From NCBI RefSeq assembly GCF_013359735.1, contig NZ_JABFMX010000017.1, forward strand, positions 1 through 64,000: a stretch of 64,000 nucleotides of DNA, in the 5' to 3' direction. The position numbers were made by a program, and so were the translations under genes. This document shows, one piece after another, positions 27,971 through 36,278 of the stretch (position 1 is its first letter; the number at the start of each line of letters is the position of its first letter). The notes below the pieces were generated by a model. That model saw only the letters and a list, made by a program, of their open reading frames with translations, searched no databases and was not told the origin of the DNA. This DNA comes from Arthrobacter sp. C9C5. GTDB lineage: Bacteria; Actinomycetota; Actinomycetes; Actinomycetales; Micrococcaceae.

Positions 27971-28912
27971 GTGCTCGTAGGAATCGACATTGGCGGCACC
28001 AAGACCCACATCCTCGTGGCAGCGCCGGGTATCGAGGACGTGCACATCGTGGTGCCCACTGCCGAGTGGCAGCGCAGCTATCTTCTGGGCGACAGCGCTA
28101 ACGCGGAACGCCTTGTTGCCCTTTACGCCAGGCACATTGGTGCCCGTTCCGGAGTTCCGCTGGCAGTGGGGGCGCACGGGTGCGACACGGCAGCCCAGTG
28201 CGAGGCTTTCCGCGCCCAGCTGGAACTGGTGCACCCCGGCCCGGTGGAGGTGGTCAACGATGCAGAACTGCTTGGCCCCGCCGCCGGCACGCAGGACCCG
28301 GTCCTGGCCGTGATAGTCGGGACGGGGTCCATCGTGGTGGGAACAACGGCCGACGGCGGCAAGGTCACCGCGGGCGGCCACGGCTGGCTTCTCGGCGACC
28401 CGGGAAGTGCTCCCGGGCTCGCCCGTGAGGCGGTCCGCGCCGTCCTGCAAGCCCGGGACGAGGGCATGGAGAGGGAAATTCTGGCAGAACGGCTCCTGGC
28501 CCACTGCCAAGCCGCCGATGAGACGGAGCTTTCCTACTTCTTCGCCAGCGACCTGCGGATCACCCTGTGGGGGAGCATGGCGCCACTCATCTTCGAATGT
28601 GCCAAGGAAGGCTCGCCCCTGGCAATGGCCGTCGTCAATGCCGCGGCCGTGGCTTTGGCCGCCGACGTGGCGCGGGTCCGGAGGCGGGGCGCCCAAGGAA
28701 ACACTGTGGTCATGGCCGGGGGCGTTGCTGTGAACCAGCCGCTCCTGCTCCAAGCGTTTGAACGCCACGTGGCGGCAGACCACCCCGAACTCAACGTGGA
28801 ACTACTGACTATTCCTCCTGTTTGGGGCGCCCTAGAGCGTGCCAAACACCTGACAGAGACGTCAACAATAAGAATGAAGGAGAGTAATGAACATCATCAG
28901 CCTATTGGTTAG
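27971..28912 (+). CDS. N-acetylglucosamine-kinase-like BadF/BadG-type ATPase
   Basis: This 313-residue protein starts at a GTG (MLVGIDIGGTKTHILVAAPG). The phosphate-1 motif DIGGTKTH near residues 5-12, the VVNDAELLGPAAGT region near 95-108, and VIVGTGSIVVGTTADG near 115-130 match the ASKHA fold of the BadF/N-acetylglucosamine kinase family (about 300 residues). It likely phosphorylates the imported sugar or amino sugar with ATP. It is first in the cluster and overlaps the binding-protein gene by 26 bases. The family also contains activators of dehydratases, so the substrate is inferred from neighbours. Confidence 0.8.
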   Translation: MLVGIDIGGTKTHILVAAPGIEDVHIVVPTAEWQRSYLLGDSANAERLVALYARHIGARSGVPLAVGAHGCDTAAQCEAFRAQLELVHPGPVEVVNDAELLGPAAGTQDPVLAVIVGTGSIVVGTTADGGKVTAGGHGWLLGDPGSAPGLAREAVRAVLQARDEGMEREILAERLLAHCQAADETELSYFFASDLRITLWGSMAPLIFECAKEGSPLAMAVVNAAAVALAADVARVRRRGAQGNTVVMAGGVAVNQPLLLQAFERHVAADHPELNVELLTIPPVWGALERAKHLTETSTIRMKESNEHHQPIG

Positions 28913-30182
28913 GAAACCGCTGGCCATCGGGGCCGGTCTGCTCGCGGGGGCGCTGGCGCTCTCGGGATGCAGCGTGACCGGCGCCGGACCGTCCGGTGGA
29001 GCCACCGGCAAGGGCACCGGAACTGTACATGCACTGTTCATGAAGCAGGCCGGCTACTCCGAGGACGACGTCGCCAAAATGGTCGGCGAGTTCGAAAAGA
29101 AGAACCCGGACATCGATGTGGAGCCCACGTTCGTGTCCTACGAAGCACTCCACGACAAGATAGTCACGGCCGCCCCGGCAGGCACCTATGACGTATTCCT
29201 CACAGACGTTATCTGGCCTGCCGAGTTCGCCTCCAAGGGAATCGCGGCAGACCTCACCGGCCGCATCCCTGGGAGCTGGAAGACGGACGTTTTGGGCGGG
29301 GCCCTCGACACGGCGAAGTACGAGGACAAGTACTACGGTGTTCCCCTGTTCCCCTCCACCAAGCTCTTCTACTACAACAAGGACCTCGTAGCGAGCGTCG
29401 GAGCCAGCGAGAAGGACTTGCAGACCTGGGACGGAGTCCTCAAGGTTGCCGAGAAGATCAAGGCCAAGGGCAAGGTCGAATTCCCGTTGTCCTGGAGCTG
29501 GTCCCAGGCTGAGGCGCTGGTCTGTGACTACGCCCAGCTGCTGGGCGCTTTCGGAGGCCGTTTCACCGCCGACGACGGCAAGCTAGCCGTCAACAGCCCC
29601 GAAGGCGTTGCAGCGCTGCAGTGGATGATGGACAGCATCCACGGCGGATTGAGCAACCCGTCCTCAACGACGTTCCTGGAGGACGACGTCACCAAGTCCC
29701 TTGCACAGGGGCAGACTGCCTTTGCGCTGAACTGGGAATCGACCCTTCGGGACCTCGATGACCCGAGCATCTCCAAGGTGGTGGGCAAGATCGGCGTCAT
29801 GCAGACTCCGGCTGGCCCCTCGGGCGACCGTCCCGGCGTCAACGGATCCATGGCACTGTCAATTGGCTCGCACTCAAAGAACCAGGATGCGGCCTGGAAG
29901 TTCATCGAATTCATGAGCAGCCAGGAAAACCAGGAAAAGTATGCTGCCAGTTCCATGCCGAGCTGGAAATCGAGCTACGACAAGCCCGAGGTCACCAAGA
30001 CGAACCCTGAGGTATTCAAGGCCGCCGGCGCGCAGTTCGATAACCTCATCTCCCGCCCTGCCATGAAGGACTACAACCGTGCTTCGCAGGCGCTCCAGGT
30101 CGAACTCCAGAACGCCCTGCTCGGCAAGAAATCTGCCCAGCAGGCAATGGACGACGCCGTAGCCGCTGCAAACAAGGAATAA
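28887..30182 (+). CDS. Carbohydrate ABC transporter substrate-binding lipoprotein
   Basis: This 431-residue protein has a signal peptide ending in LALSGC (Cys near residue 28) and a mature domain of the SBP_bac_1 family: FMKQAGYSEDDVAKMVGEFEKKNPDIDVEPTFVSYEALHDKIVTAAPAGTYDVFLTDVIWPAEFASKG near 50-118, and YYGVPLFPSTKLFYYNKDL near 150-168. It would capture an oligosaccharide or amino sugar on the cell surface. It is followed after 4 bases by the first permease gene; no ATPase gene is present. Confidence 0.9.
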   Translation: MNIISLLVRKPLAIGAGLLAGALALSGCSVTGAGPSGGATGKGTGTVHALFMKQAGYSEDDVAKMVGEFEKKNPDIDVEPTFVSYEALHDKIVTAAPAGTYDVFLTDVIWPAEFASKGIAADLTGRIPGSWKTDVLGGALDTAKYEDKYYGVPLFPSTKLFYYNKDLVASVGASEKDLQTWDGVLKVAEKIKAKGKVEFPLSWSWSQAEALVCDYAQLLGAFGGRFTADDGKLAVNSPEGVAALQWMMDSIHGGLSNPSSTTFLEDDVTKSLAQGQTAFALNWESTLRDLDDPSISKVVGKIGVMQTPAGPSGDRPGVNGSMALSIGSHSKNQDAAWKFIEFMSSQENQEKYAASSMPSWKSSYDKPEVTKTNPEVFKAAGAQFDNLISRPAMKDYNRASQALQVELQNALLGKKSAQQAMDDAVAAANKE

Positions 30183-30186
30183 AACG

Positions 30187-31137
30187 GTGTCAACTGTCAC
30201 GAACACACCCGTGCCCGACGTCGCCGCTCCGCCAGTGGGCAAGAGGCGGAGGCGACTTGAGAATCACGGAAAACTGGCCTTTTGGCTGCTCCTGCCGGCT
30301 GCCGTCGCGGTTTTCGGGGTAATTGTCTACCCGATCCTCCGCACCCTGCTGATCTCGTTTTTCCAGGTGGACTCGGTCTTGGCAGTTGACACCCCCTTCG
30401 TGGGTCTTGGAAACTACGCTTCGGCACTGGCAAGCCCGGGCTTCTGGGCTTCGATGGGGCGCACTCTGTACTTCACGCTGACATCGACGGCGCTGGAGTT
30501 GGTCCTGGGCCTTGGGCTCGCTGCGCTGCTCAATGCGCCCATGAAGTTCCGCTGGCTCTTCCGTGCTGTTGTCGTTGTCCCGTGGGCAGTTCCCACGATT
30601 GTGAACGCCGCCATGTGGAAAGGCATCTTCAACGCAGAGTACGGGGCCTTCAACGCGGTTCTCCTGCAGCTGGGCCTGATTGACCACTACCAGGCCTGGC
30701 TGGGGGATCCGTTCACCTCATTGAACATGGTCATCGTTGCCGATGTGTGGAAGACGACGCCCCTGGTGGCTTTCTTCCTGCTGGCAGGCCTGACGTCCAT
30801 TCCCAAGGAGCTTTACGAGGCCGCACGCCTGGACCGGGCCGGCTGGCCGCGGATGTTCCGGTCCATCGTCCTGCCCCTGCTGGTGCCTTCAATCTCCATC
30901 GTCGTCGTCCTGAGGACAGTAGAAGCCTTCAAGGTCTTCGACATCATCTACGGCATGACGCGGGGCGGGCCGGCAAACGGTACCCAGACCATTGCCTACT
31001 ACACCTATGTCACCGCCTTCTCCGACCAAAATTACGGCGTCGGGTCCGCGCTGTCCTACCTCATTGTGATGGTGATCCTCATCTTGTCCACTATTTATCT
31101 CCGCGTTCTGCGGCGGTCCGGAATGAGCCTGGTATGA
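30187..31137 (+). CDS. Carbohydrate ABC transporter permease 1
   Basis: This 316-residue protein begins at a GTG. It has six hydrophobic segments (first near 34-56) and the EAA-loop region LTSIPKELYEAARLDRAGWPRMFRSIVLPLLVPSISIVVVLRT near 200-242, typical of MalF/UgpA-type sugar permeases. The stop overlaps the next permease's start (ATGA). Confidence 0.9.
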   Translation: MSTVTNTPVPDVAAPPVGKRRRRLENHGKLAFWLLLPAAVAVFGVIVYPILRTLLISFFQVDSVLAVDTPFVGLGNYASALASPGFWASMGRTLYFTLTSTALELVLGLGLAALLNAPMKFRWLFRAVVVVPWAVPTIVNAAMWKGIFNAEYGAFNAVLLQLGLIDHYQAWLGDPFTSLNMVIVADVWKTTPLVAFFLLAGLTSIPKELYEAARLDRAGWPRMFRSIVLPLLVPSISIVVVLRTVEAFKVFDIIYGMTRGGPANGTQTIAYYTYVTAFSDQNYGVGSALSYLIVMVILILSTIYLRVLRRSGMSLV

Positions 31138-31982
31138 GAAACGGGCGCCGCAACTCCGTCCTGATCCACCTGGCTGCCATCGTGGTGGGGCTCGCCATCA
31201 TCGCGCCCTTCGCGCTCATGGTGATCGCCAGCATTTCACCCCAGAGCAACCTCATTTCGCGCCCGCTGCAATGGATACCATCCACGCTCTATCTGGACCG
31301 CTACCAGGAAATATTCACCGGCGGGGCAAACAGCGTCGGCTCCGCATTCCGGAGCGCCTTCGCCAACACGGTGATCGTTGCCAGCGGAACCGTAGCCATC
31401 TCCATGGTCGTGGCCATCCTCGGCGCCTATGCCTTCGCCCGGTTGCGGTTCCGCTTCCGCGGAACCGTGCTGATGATCTTCCTGGCAACCTATATGCTGC
31501 CGCAGATCGCGTTGCTGATCCCGCTGTACCTGGCTCTGAGCGCCTTGCAGCTGCTGGACACGAAACTCGGACTGATCATCGTGGACTGTTCGCTTGTCAT
31601 CCCGTTCACGCTGTGGATCCTGAGCAACTACTTCGTCACGATTCCCGAAGAGCTGGAAGAAGCTGCCCTGATCGATGGGTGCGGCCGCATGGGGGCACTC
31701 TTCCGGGTGGTGCTGCCAAGCGCGAAGCCCGGTATTTTCGCCGCTCTGATGTTCTCTTTCCTGCTGGCCTGGGACGAGTTCATGTATGCGCTGATCTTCA
31801 CGTCGTCGGATGCTTCCAAGACCCTGACAGTCGCGATTTCCGAGTTTGCGGGCCGATACACCACGGACTTCGGACTGGTAGCAGCCGGAGGCATACTCGC
31901 CGCCCTGCCGCCCGTCATCATTGCCGTCATTTTCCAGCGATACATCGTCAGCGGCATGGCCGCCGGCGCAGTGAAAGGTTAA
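31134..31982 (+). CDS. Carbohydrate ABC transporter permease 2
   Basis: The start is the ATG at 31134 overlapping the previous stop by four bases; the open frame extends upstream but those residues shadow permease 1. The 282-residue protein (MRNGRRNSVLIHLAAIVVGLAI) has six hydrophobic segments and the EAA loop FVTIPEELEEAALIDGCGRMGALFRVVLPSAKPGIFAALMFSFLLAWDEFMYALIFT, typical of MalG/UgpE permeases. It pairs with permease 1; the ATPase is probably a shared MsiK-type protein elsewhere. Confidence 0.9.
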   Translation: MRNGRRNSVLIHLAAIVVGLAIIAPFALMVIASISPQSNLISRPLQWIPSTLYLDRYQEIFTGGANSVGSAFRSAFANTVIVASGTVAISMVVAILGAYAFARLRFRFRGTVLMIFLATYMLPQIALLIPLYLALSALQLLDTKLGLIIVDCSLVIPFTLWILSNYFVTIPEELEEAALIDGCGRMGALFRVVLPSAKPGIFAALMFSFLLAWDEFMYALIFTSSDASKTLTVAISEFAGRYTTDFGLVAAGGILAALPPVIIAVIFQRYIVSGMAAGAVKG

Positions 31983-31987
31983 TACAG

Positions 31988-33040
31988 TTGAGAAAGATTT
32001 CGTACGCGGATGCTGTGTCTTCGCAGCCTGAAAACCTTCGGCGTTCACTCTCCGGCCAGCTGGAGGTCCTTGCCGGCCTCGACCAGCGCTGGCTGCCCGG
32101 TGAAACTGTGGGCGTCGTCGCCATGGGGGCTTCCACCCATTCAGGCCAAGCGCTTTTGACCGCACTCGGCCAAGCAGGTCTCCGGGGAGTGAACATCACG
32201 GCATCGGACCTGGCACTTATGCGTGAAGGGTTTGAGCCTGCCGACCACTACGTGGTGGTCTCCGAATCGGGACTCAGTCCTGAACCGATCAGCGCCGCGG
32301 AAAAACTGGCCCCCGGCCGCAGGATTGGCATCACGAATGTTCCCGATGCGCCGCTTTCCGCAGTGGTGGACCATGTCCTTCCCCTTGGCGGATTCGATGA
32401 TTCGGCTGTCTACACCATCGGGTACACGGCTACGCTGCTGGCCTATTCCCGACTGCTGCGCGCACTTACAGCTGGCGATGAAGGCCAGCCGGGATTCTTC
32501 GACAGCGAACGCATTCCGGCGCTGGTGTCCGAGGTCCTCGCCAACTACTCCGGTGCCGGGCCGAAGGCCGCCGAACACCTGCGCGAGGCACGGACGGTGG
32601 ATTTTGTGGGCCGCGGGTACTCCTTGGCATCGGCGGGGGAAGGGGCCCTGATGTTCCGCGAAGCCCTTCAACTACCAACGGCATCTTTCGATACCTACCA
32701 GTACCTGCACGGCCCCATGGAACCCTTGGGACCCTCTTCCGGGCTGGTGATCTTCGGTGACGGACGGGAACTTTCCCTGGCAGACTCCGTCCTCGACGCC
32801 GGCGTCAAGGTCGTCTTGATTACGGCGGCGCCAGGGGAGGCCATCGCCCGGCCTCAACACCCCAACCTGATGGTCGTCGAGATTCCGACTGAAGCAACGG
32901 ACTTCGCCCGCGCTATTGTCGAAGCAGTTATCGTGCACCTTATTGTCGGTGCCGTCGCGGAAAACGCTGGCCTGGCCATCCAAGGCTTCCGGTACCACCA
33001 GGACGATACGAAGCTGCAACCCGTCAACCGGACCGCTTAG
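31988..33040 (+). CDS. SIS-domain sugar isomerase/deaminase-like protein
   Basis: The start is a TTG at 31988, with GAAAGG upstream (MRKISYADAVSSQPEN). The 350-residue protein has two SIS domains like the isomerase half of GlmS: VGVVAMGASTHSGQALLTALGQAGL near 40-64, YVVVSESGLSPEPISAAEKLAPGRRIGITN near 86-116, and DFVGRGYSLASAGEGALMFREALQLPTASFDTYQYLHGPMEPLG near 200-244. This arrangement is shared by AgaS-type deaminase/isomerases and by FrlB/GfrF-type deglycases of Amadori products. It probably acts on the phosphorylated substrate before NagB. Confidence 0.8.
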   Translation: MRKISYADAVSSQPENLRRSLSGQLEVLAGLDQRWLPGETVGVVAMGASTHSGQALLTALGQAGLRGVNITASDLALMREGFEPADHYVVVSESGLSPEPISAAEKLAPGRRIGITNVPDAPLSAVVDHVLPLGGFDDSAVYTIGYTATLLAYSRLLRALTAGDEGQPGFFDSERIPALVSEVLANYSGAGPKAAEHLREARTVDFVGRGYSLASAGEGALMFREALQLPTASFDTYQYLHGPMEPLGPSSGLVIFGDGRELSLADSVLDAGVKVVLITAAPGEAIARPQHPNLMVVEIPTEATDFARAIVEAVIVHLIVGAVAENAGLAIQGFRYHQDDTKLQPVNRTA

Positions 33041-33053
33041 GACAGATCGGAAA

Positions 33054-34280
33054 GTGTCGAAAGCCAACGGGAGCACCGCAACCACAAGTACGGTCTCCAA
33101 AGTCAACCGCACGGCCATCATTGAGACCCTCAAAGCCCATGGTCCGCTCTCGCGCGCCGGGATAGGTGAGCTTACGGGGCTAAGCCCGGCAACGGTCAAC
33201 CGGTTGACCGGGAGCCTTATCAAGGAGCGCCTGGTCGAGGTCGAGGGCCAGAAGGAATCGACTGGCGGCCGCCCTCCCCTCATCATCCGCTACACGGGAC
33301 GGGCCAGACTCGTGGCGGCAATCCAGCTGGCCACCGACAAAGCGACCGGAATCCTAGTGGACTTCGACGGCGAAGTGGTGGAACGTCACCAAGCGGAGTT
33401 TGGAAGTGAGGAAGTGGGCGGTGCTAGCGCGGAAGGCGGCGCCGGGGGAGCGCGCCTGACCGTGACGCTCGGACTTCTCGATGCCTTGCTCGCTGCCGCC
33501 GAGGCACAAGGCAGGCCATGCCTCGGCGTCGGCGTCTCAGTCCCCGGCGTGGTGAGCGGGCCTGACGGCATCGTTAACAGCATCCCGGAACTAGGGTGGT
33601 CCAACCTGCCGTTGGGAAAGATCCTACGGGAGCGGACAAGTGTTCCGGTCTTCCTGGAAAACGATGCAAATGCCATGGCCTACGGCGAACTCCAACGCGG
33701 TGCGGGGCAGCACACCTCCAACTTGGTGGCACTGCTGCTGGGCAACGGCCTGGGTGCCGGTATTGTGACCGACGGCGTACTGCACCGCGGTGCGCGGTCC
33801 GCCGCCGGTGAAGTCGGCTACATGCTGATGGAACGGTCCTCGCTCCGGCGTTCGTACGGTGAGCTTGGCGACCTGGAAGACAGAGTGGGCTCCCAGGCGC
33901 TGACCCGCGAGGCCAGGAAAAAGGGCATCAACGTTCCCGCGGGCACACTTCTTACGGCCCATGACATCCTCCTGCTTGCGGCTCAAGGGTCCGAACCTGC
34001 GGCGAGCGAATTGGCGGACGGGATCCTGGACATGATCTCCATGGCGATTGCAGCCATGGCGATCATCCTCGATCCCGAAGTGATCGTGGTGGGCAGTGGC
34101 CTTGCCACTAACTCAGACCTAATCATTCCGGGCATACGGGAGCGCCTGGAGGGGAGAATCCTCGAGGTGCCCCATCTGGTGCCGCCCGCCTTGGGCGCCG
34201 ACGCCGTGATCATGGGCGCCGCTGAACTGGCCATGAACTCCGTGAGCGGTTTGACCTACTTGGCACACCACGGCGGGTAA
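33054..34280 (+). CDS. ROK family transcriptional regulator
   Basis: This 408-residue protein starts at a GTG (MSKANGSTATTSTVSKVNRT). The N-terminal winged helix (AIIETLKAHGPLSRAGIGELTGLSPATVNRLTGSLIKERLVEV) binds DNA, and the C-terminal ROK sugar-binding domain has VSVPGVVSGPDGIVNSIPELGWSNLPL near 168-195 and LENDANAMAYGELQRGAG near 200-217. It probably represses the cluster until an amino-sugar phosphate accumulates; TTATC-N5-GATAA at 27921-27935 is the candidate operator. The zinc-binding CxCGxxGC motif of catalytic ROK kinases is not seen. Confidence 0.88.
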   Translation: MSKANGSTATTSTVSKVNRTAIIETLKAHGPLSRAGIGELTGLSPATVNRLTGSLIKERLVEVEGQKESTGGRPPLIIRYTGRARLVAAIQLATDKATGILVDFDGEVVERHQAEFGSEEVGGASAEGGAGGARLTVTLGLLDALLAAAEAQGRPCLGVGVSVPGVVSGPDGIVNSIPELGWSNLPLGKILRERTSVPVFLENDANAMAYGELQRGAGQHTSNLVALLLGNGLGAGIVTDGVLHRGARSAAGEVGYMLMERSSLRRSYGELGDLEDRVGSQALTREARKKGINVPAGTLLTAHDILLLAAQGSEPAASELADGILDMISMAIAAMAIILDPEVIVVGSGLATNSDLIIPGIRERLEGRILEVPHLVPPALGADAVIMGAAELAMNSVSGLTYLAHHGG

Positions 34281-34317
34281 TTCGCCCGGAACCACAATCT
34301 TAGCGAGGCGCAATACT

Positions 34318-35094
34318 GTGCAAATCATTCTGTGCAAATCAACCCATGATGTAGGCCGTCGCGCCGCGGACATCATTGAGGCCCGGCTCCGGCAAGGGCC
34401 AACCGTGTTGGGACTGGCCACAGGCGGCTCTCCCGCCCTCACCTACCAGGAGCTGATTCGTCGGCACCGCGAAGAAGGCCTGAGTTTTAGCCGGGTCAGC
34501 GCATTTACGCTCGACGAATACGCAGGGTTGCCGCCCGCCCATGTCCAGTCCTACTACTCCACAATCCGGAGAGAATTTGTGGACCACGTGGATATGCCGC
34601 TGGAGCGGCTCTACACGCCTCAGGGCGACGCCGCTGATTTGAACGACGAAGCCGCCCGGTATGACCGCGCCATCAGTGCCGCCGGCGGAGTGGATGTACA
34701 GGTACTCGGTATCGGCACGAATGGGCACATCGGGTTCAACGAGCCGACATCATCACTTCAGTCCCGGACGCGGGTCAAAATGCTGGCAAGCCGGACACGC
34801 GCCGACAACGCGCGTTTCTTCGAGGACGAGGCAGAAGACGTACCCCGTTTGTGCCTGACACAGGGCCTGGGAACCATAGGGGAGGCGCGGCAAGTGGTGC
34901 TCGTGGCCCTTGGAAGCAACAAGGCGGCGGCCGTCCGGGCCATGGTTGAAGGCCCCATCAGTGCTTTCTGTCCGGCATCGGCCCTCCAACTGCATCCCCA
35001 TGCCACGGTGGTGCTGGATCCTGCGGCAGCGGCGGACCTGGCGTTAGCCGACTACTACCGTGAGGCGCAGGAGCTGCACGAACAACTGTTGTGA
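34318..35094 (+). CDS. nagB: Glucosamine-6-phosphate deaminase
   Basis: This 258-residue protein starts at a GTG (MQIILCKSTHDVGRRAADIIEARL). Its motifs match NagB: LGLATGGSPALTYQEL near residues 35-50, FTLDEYAGLPPAHVQSYYSTIRREFVDHVD near 63-92 with the catalytic Asp, GIGTNGHIGFNEP near 131-143 with the catalytic His, then SNKAAAVRAMVEGP near 200-213. It converts glucosamine-6-phosphate to fructose-6-phosphate and ammonia, feeding glycolysis. It is last in the cluster. No nagA deacetylase is nearby, so the pathway probably receives a deacetylated amino sugar. Confidence 0.92.
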   Translation: MQIILCKSTHDVGRRAADIIEARLRQGPTVLGLATGGSPALTYQELIRRHREEGLSFSRVSAFTLDEYAGLPPAHVQSYYSTIRREFVDHVDMPLERLYTPQGDAADLNDEAARYDRAISAAGGVDVQVLGIGTNGHIGFNEPTSSLQSRTRVKMLASRTRADNARFFEDEAEDVPRLCLTQGLGTIGEARQVVLVALGSNKAAAVRAMVEGPISAFCPASALQLHPHATVVLDPAAAADLALADYYREAQELHEQLL

Positions 35095-35189
35095 GCGGGG
35101 CGGCGCTGCGCCAGGTGTTGGCGGAGCTTGACGGGGTGTAGAGCCCGCGGACCGTATGTGTGAAATCGACCGTGTTGCCCTTGGCGGCG

Positions 35190-35387
35190 GCACCAATGGC
35201 CTGCCCTTGTCGTCAACCAGAGCGTAAATCTTGGTACTCAGCCCGCCGCGGGAACGGCCAATCGCATAGTACTCCGGTTCATCAAACAGATTCATGTAGT
35301 TCGTCCGGGCCCCCTGCGGCGCGCGGCAGGTTGGTGCCGGGCTGGTGGGCGCGGTTCACCGTCGAGTCCACCGAAATCGACCAATCC
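35190..35387 (-). pseudogene. Fragment of an IS5-family transposase (frameshifted)
   Basis: On the minus strand, one frame from 35387 reads DWSISVDSTVNRAHQPGTN and continues to GGPDELHESV, then a stop; another frame from about 35275 reads YYAIGRSRGGLSTKIYALVD and DKGRPL. Both blocks match consecutive parts of the IS5/IS427-type transposase core (the DD region, then AIGRSRGG-T/S-TKI). They are in different frames, and the N and C ends are missing. The region 35095-35190 and 35388-35470 shows nothing else recognisable. It marks the right border of the amino-sugar cluster. Confidence 0.75.
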
Positions 35388-35478
35388 ACTTCATGTCATC
35401 CCCTGCCGGACGGTGCAAGCTTCTAACGGCAGATTAGGGCGCCGGTATGACATTAACCGGGGCCTAACCGAGGGCATA

Positions 35479-35507
35479 TTGACACCTCCGATGCCCCGGA
35501 TTAGCTT
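35479..35507 (+). promoter_or_regulatory. Candidate promoter of the SnoaL-like gene
   Basis: TTGACA at 35479-35484 and TAGCTT at 35502-35507 are 17 bases apart, upstream of the SnoaL-like gene. The element closely resembles the promoter at 27880 (both have ATTGACACC and TTAGCTT). Confidence 0.5.
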
Positions 35508-35562
35508 CAGCCTTAACGAGGCGATTCGCCCCTTCTCCACTACTTAGGCACAGGTTTTCCCG

Positions 35563-36087
35563 GTGCCGCGCGCCGAGCCTCCAACAATGGATGCGGCGGG
35601 TGTGCGGGCCATGCCGGGCCACATGCCTGGGGAGCCAATTCGGTCTCTCGCCTACAAGGAGCAGGAAACGTCGGACGGTATTGGACTGATAGAGCTGTTT
35701 TACAGGGACGTCGTGGAGAGCGGAAATCTTGCCCTCATTGATGAGCTGGCGACGGACAGTTATGTCGATCACGAGGAAGGCCTCCCCGGGCAGCCGTCCG
35801 GCAAGGATGGCGTGAAATTCTTCGTGAACACCATGCGGTCGGCCTTCCCGGACATCAAGGTCAAAGCGATTGAGCCCTCGATGACCGCCGGCAATATGGA
35901 AGCCTGCCACGTGATCCTGACCGGGACCCACCGTGGCGAGATGGCCGGCATCCCGGCAACGGGCAAGAGCGTCGAGTTCGACTGCACGGACATCATCCGT
36001 GTTGAGGACGGCAAGGTGGCAGAGCATTGGGGCACCACCGACAACCTGGCCCTCATGCAGCAGGTCGGCGCGGTGGCCGTGGGCTGA
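35563..36087 (+). CDS. SnoaL-like ester cyclase family protein
   Basis: The frame begins at a GTG at 35563 and has later in-frame ATGs at 35587, 35611 and 35623; family alignment suggests the domain itself begins at about DGIGLIELFYRDVVESGNLALIDEL. The next parts, YVDHEEGLPGQPSGKDGVKFFVNTMRSAFPDIKVKAIEPSMTAGNMEACHVILTGTHRGEMAGIPATGKSVEFDCTDIIRVEDGKVAEHWGTTDNLALMQQVG, are typical of the NTF2-like SnoaL/ester cyclase family. Substrate and exact role are unknown. It is alone, bordered by a promoter-like sequence and a terminator hairpin. Confidence 0.75.
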   Translation: MPRAEPPTMDAAGVRAMPGHMPGEPIRSLAYKEQETSDGIGLIELFYRDVVESGNLALIDELATDSYVDHEEGLPGQPSGKDGVKFFVNTMRSAFPDIKVKAIEPSMTAGNMEACHVILTGTHRGEMAGIPATGKSVEFDCTDIIRVEDGKVAEHWGTTDNLALMQQVGAVAVG

Positions 36088-36142
36088 GCGGCACCCACCC
36101 GCGACGGCGGCCGGAACGACCGCCGTGGGGATCAGAAAGCAG

Positions 36143-36176
36143 GGCTGCCCACGTTCCTGGCGTGGACAGCCATTTT
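36143..36176 (+). terminator. Terminator hairpin after the SnoaL-like gene
   Basis: GGCTGCCCACG (36143-36153) and CGTGGACAGCC (36161-36171) form an 11-bp stem with one mismatch around TTCCTGG, then ATTTTCAC. A near-identical hairpin occurs at 37123-37150, part of a larger duplication. Confidence 0.65.
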
Positions 36177-36251
36177 CACGCTTTTCTGCCCGCTGGCCCA
36201 GCCGTTAGTCGGCCGAGATCGCATTCAGGTCACGGACGGCATGGCGCAGGT
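36143..36251. repeat. Left copy of a roughly 100-base imperfect direct repeat carrying a DinB-gene tail
   Basis: This stretch and 37123-37229 share the hairpin (ACGTTCCTG, CGTGGACAGCC), AGCCGTTAG, and a block with AGGTC, CGGACGGC and AGGT. On the minus strand the left copy reads ALYLRHAVRDLNAISAD then stop, parallel to the end of the intact DinB gene (EHLRYAVRDLDAIEAG then stop). It is thus a duplicated, decayed 3' end of that gene, separated from the parent copy by the GIY-YIG-like gene. Confidence 0.7.
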
Positions 36252-36278
36252 ACAAGGCCGAGGCCTAAGAGACGTCGT

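Noticed and set aside
30747..31133. N-terminal extension of permease 2
   Set aside because: It shadows permease 1 in another frame; the overlapping ATGA start at 31134 is much better supported.
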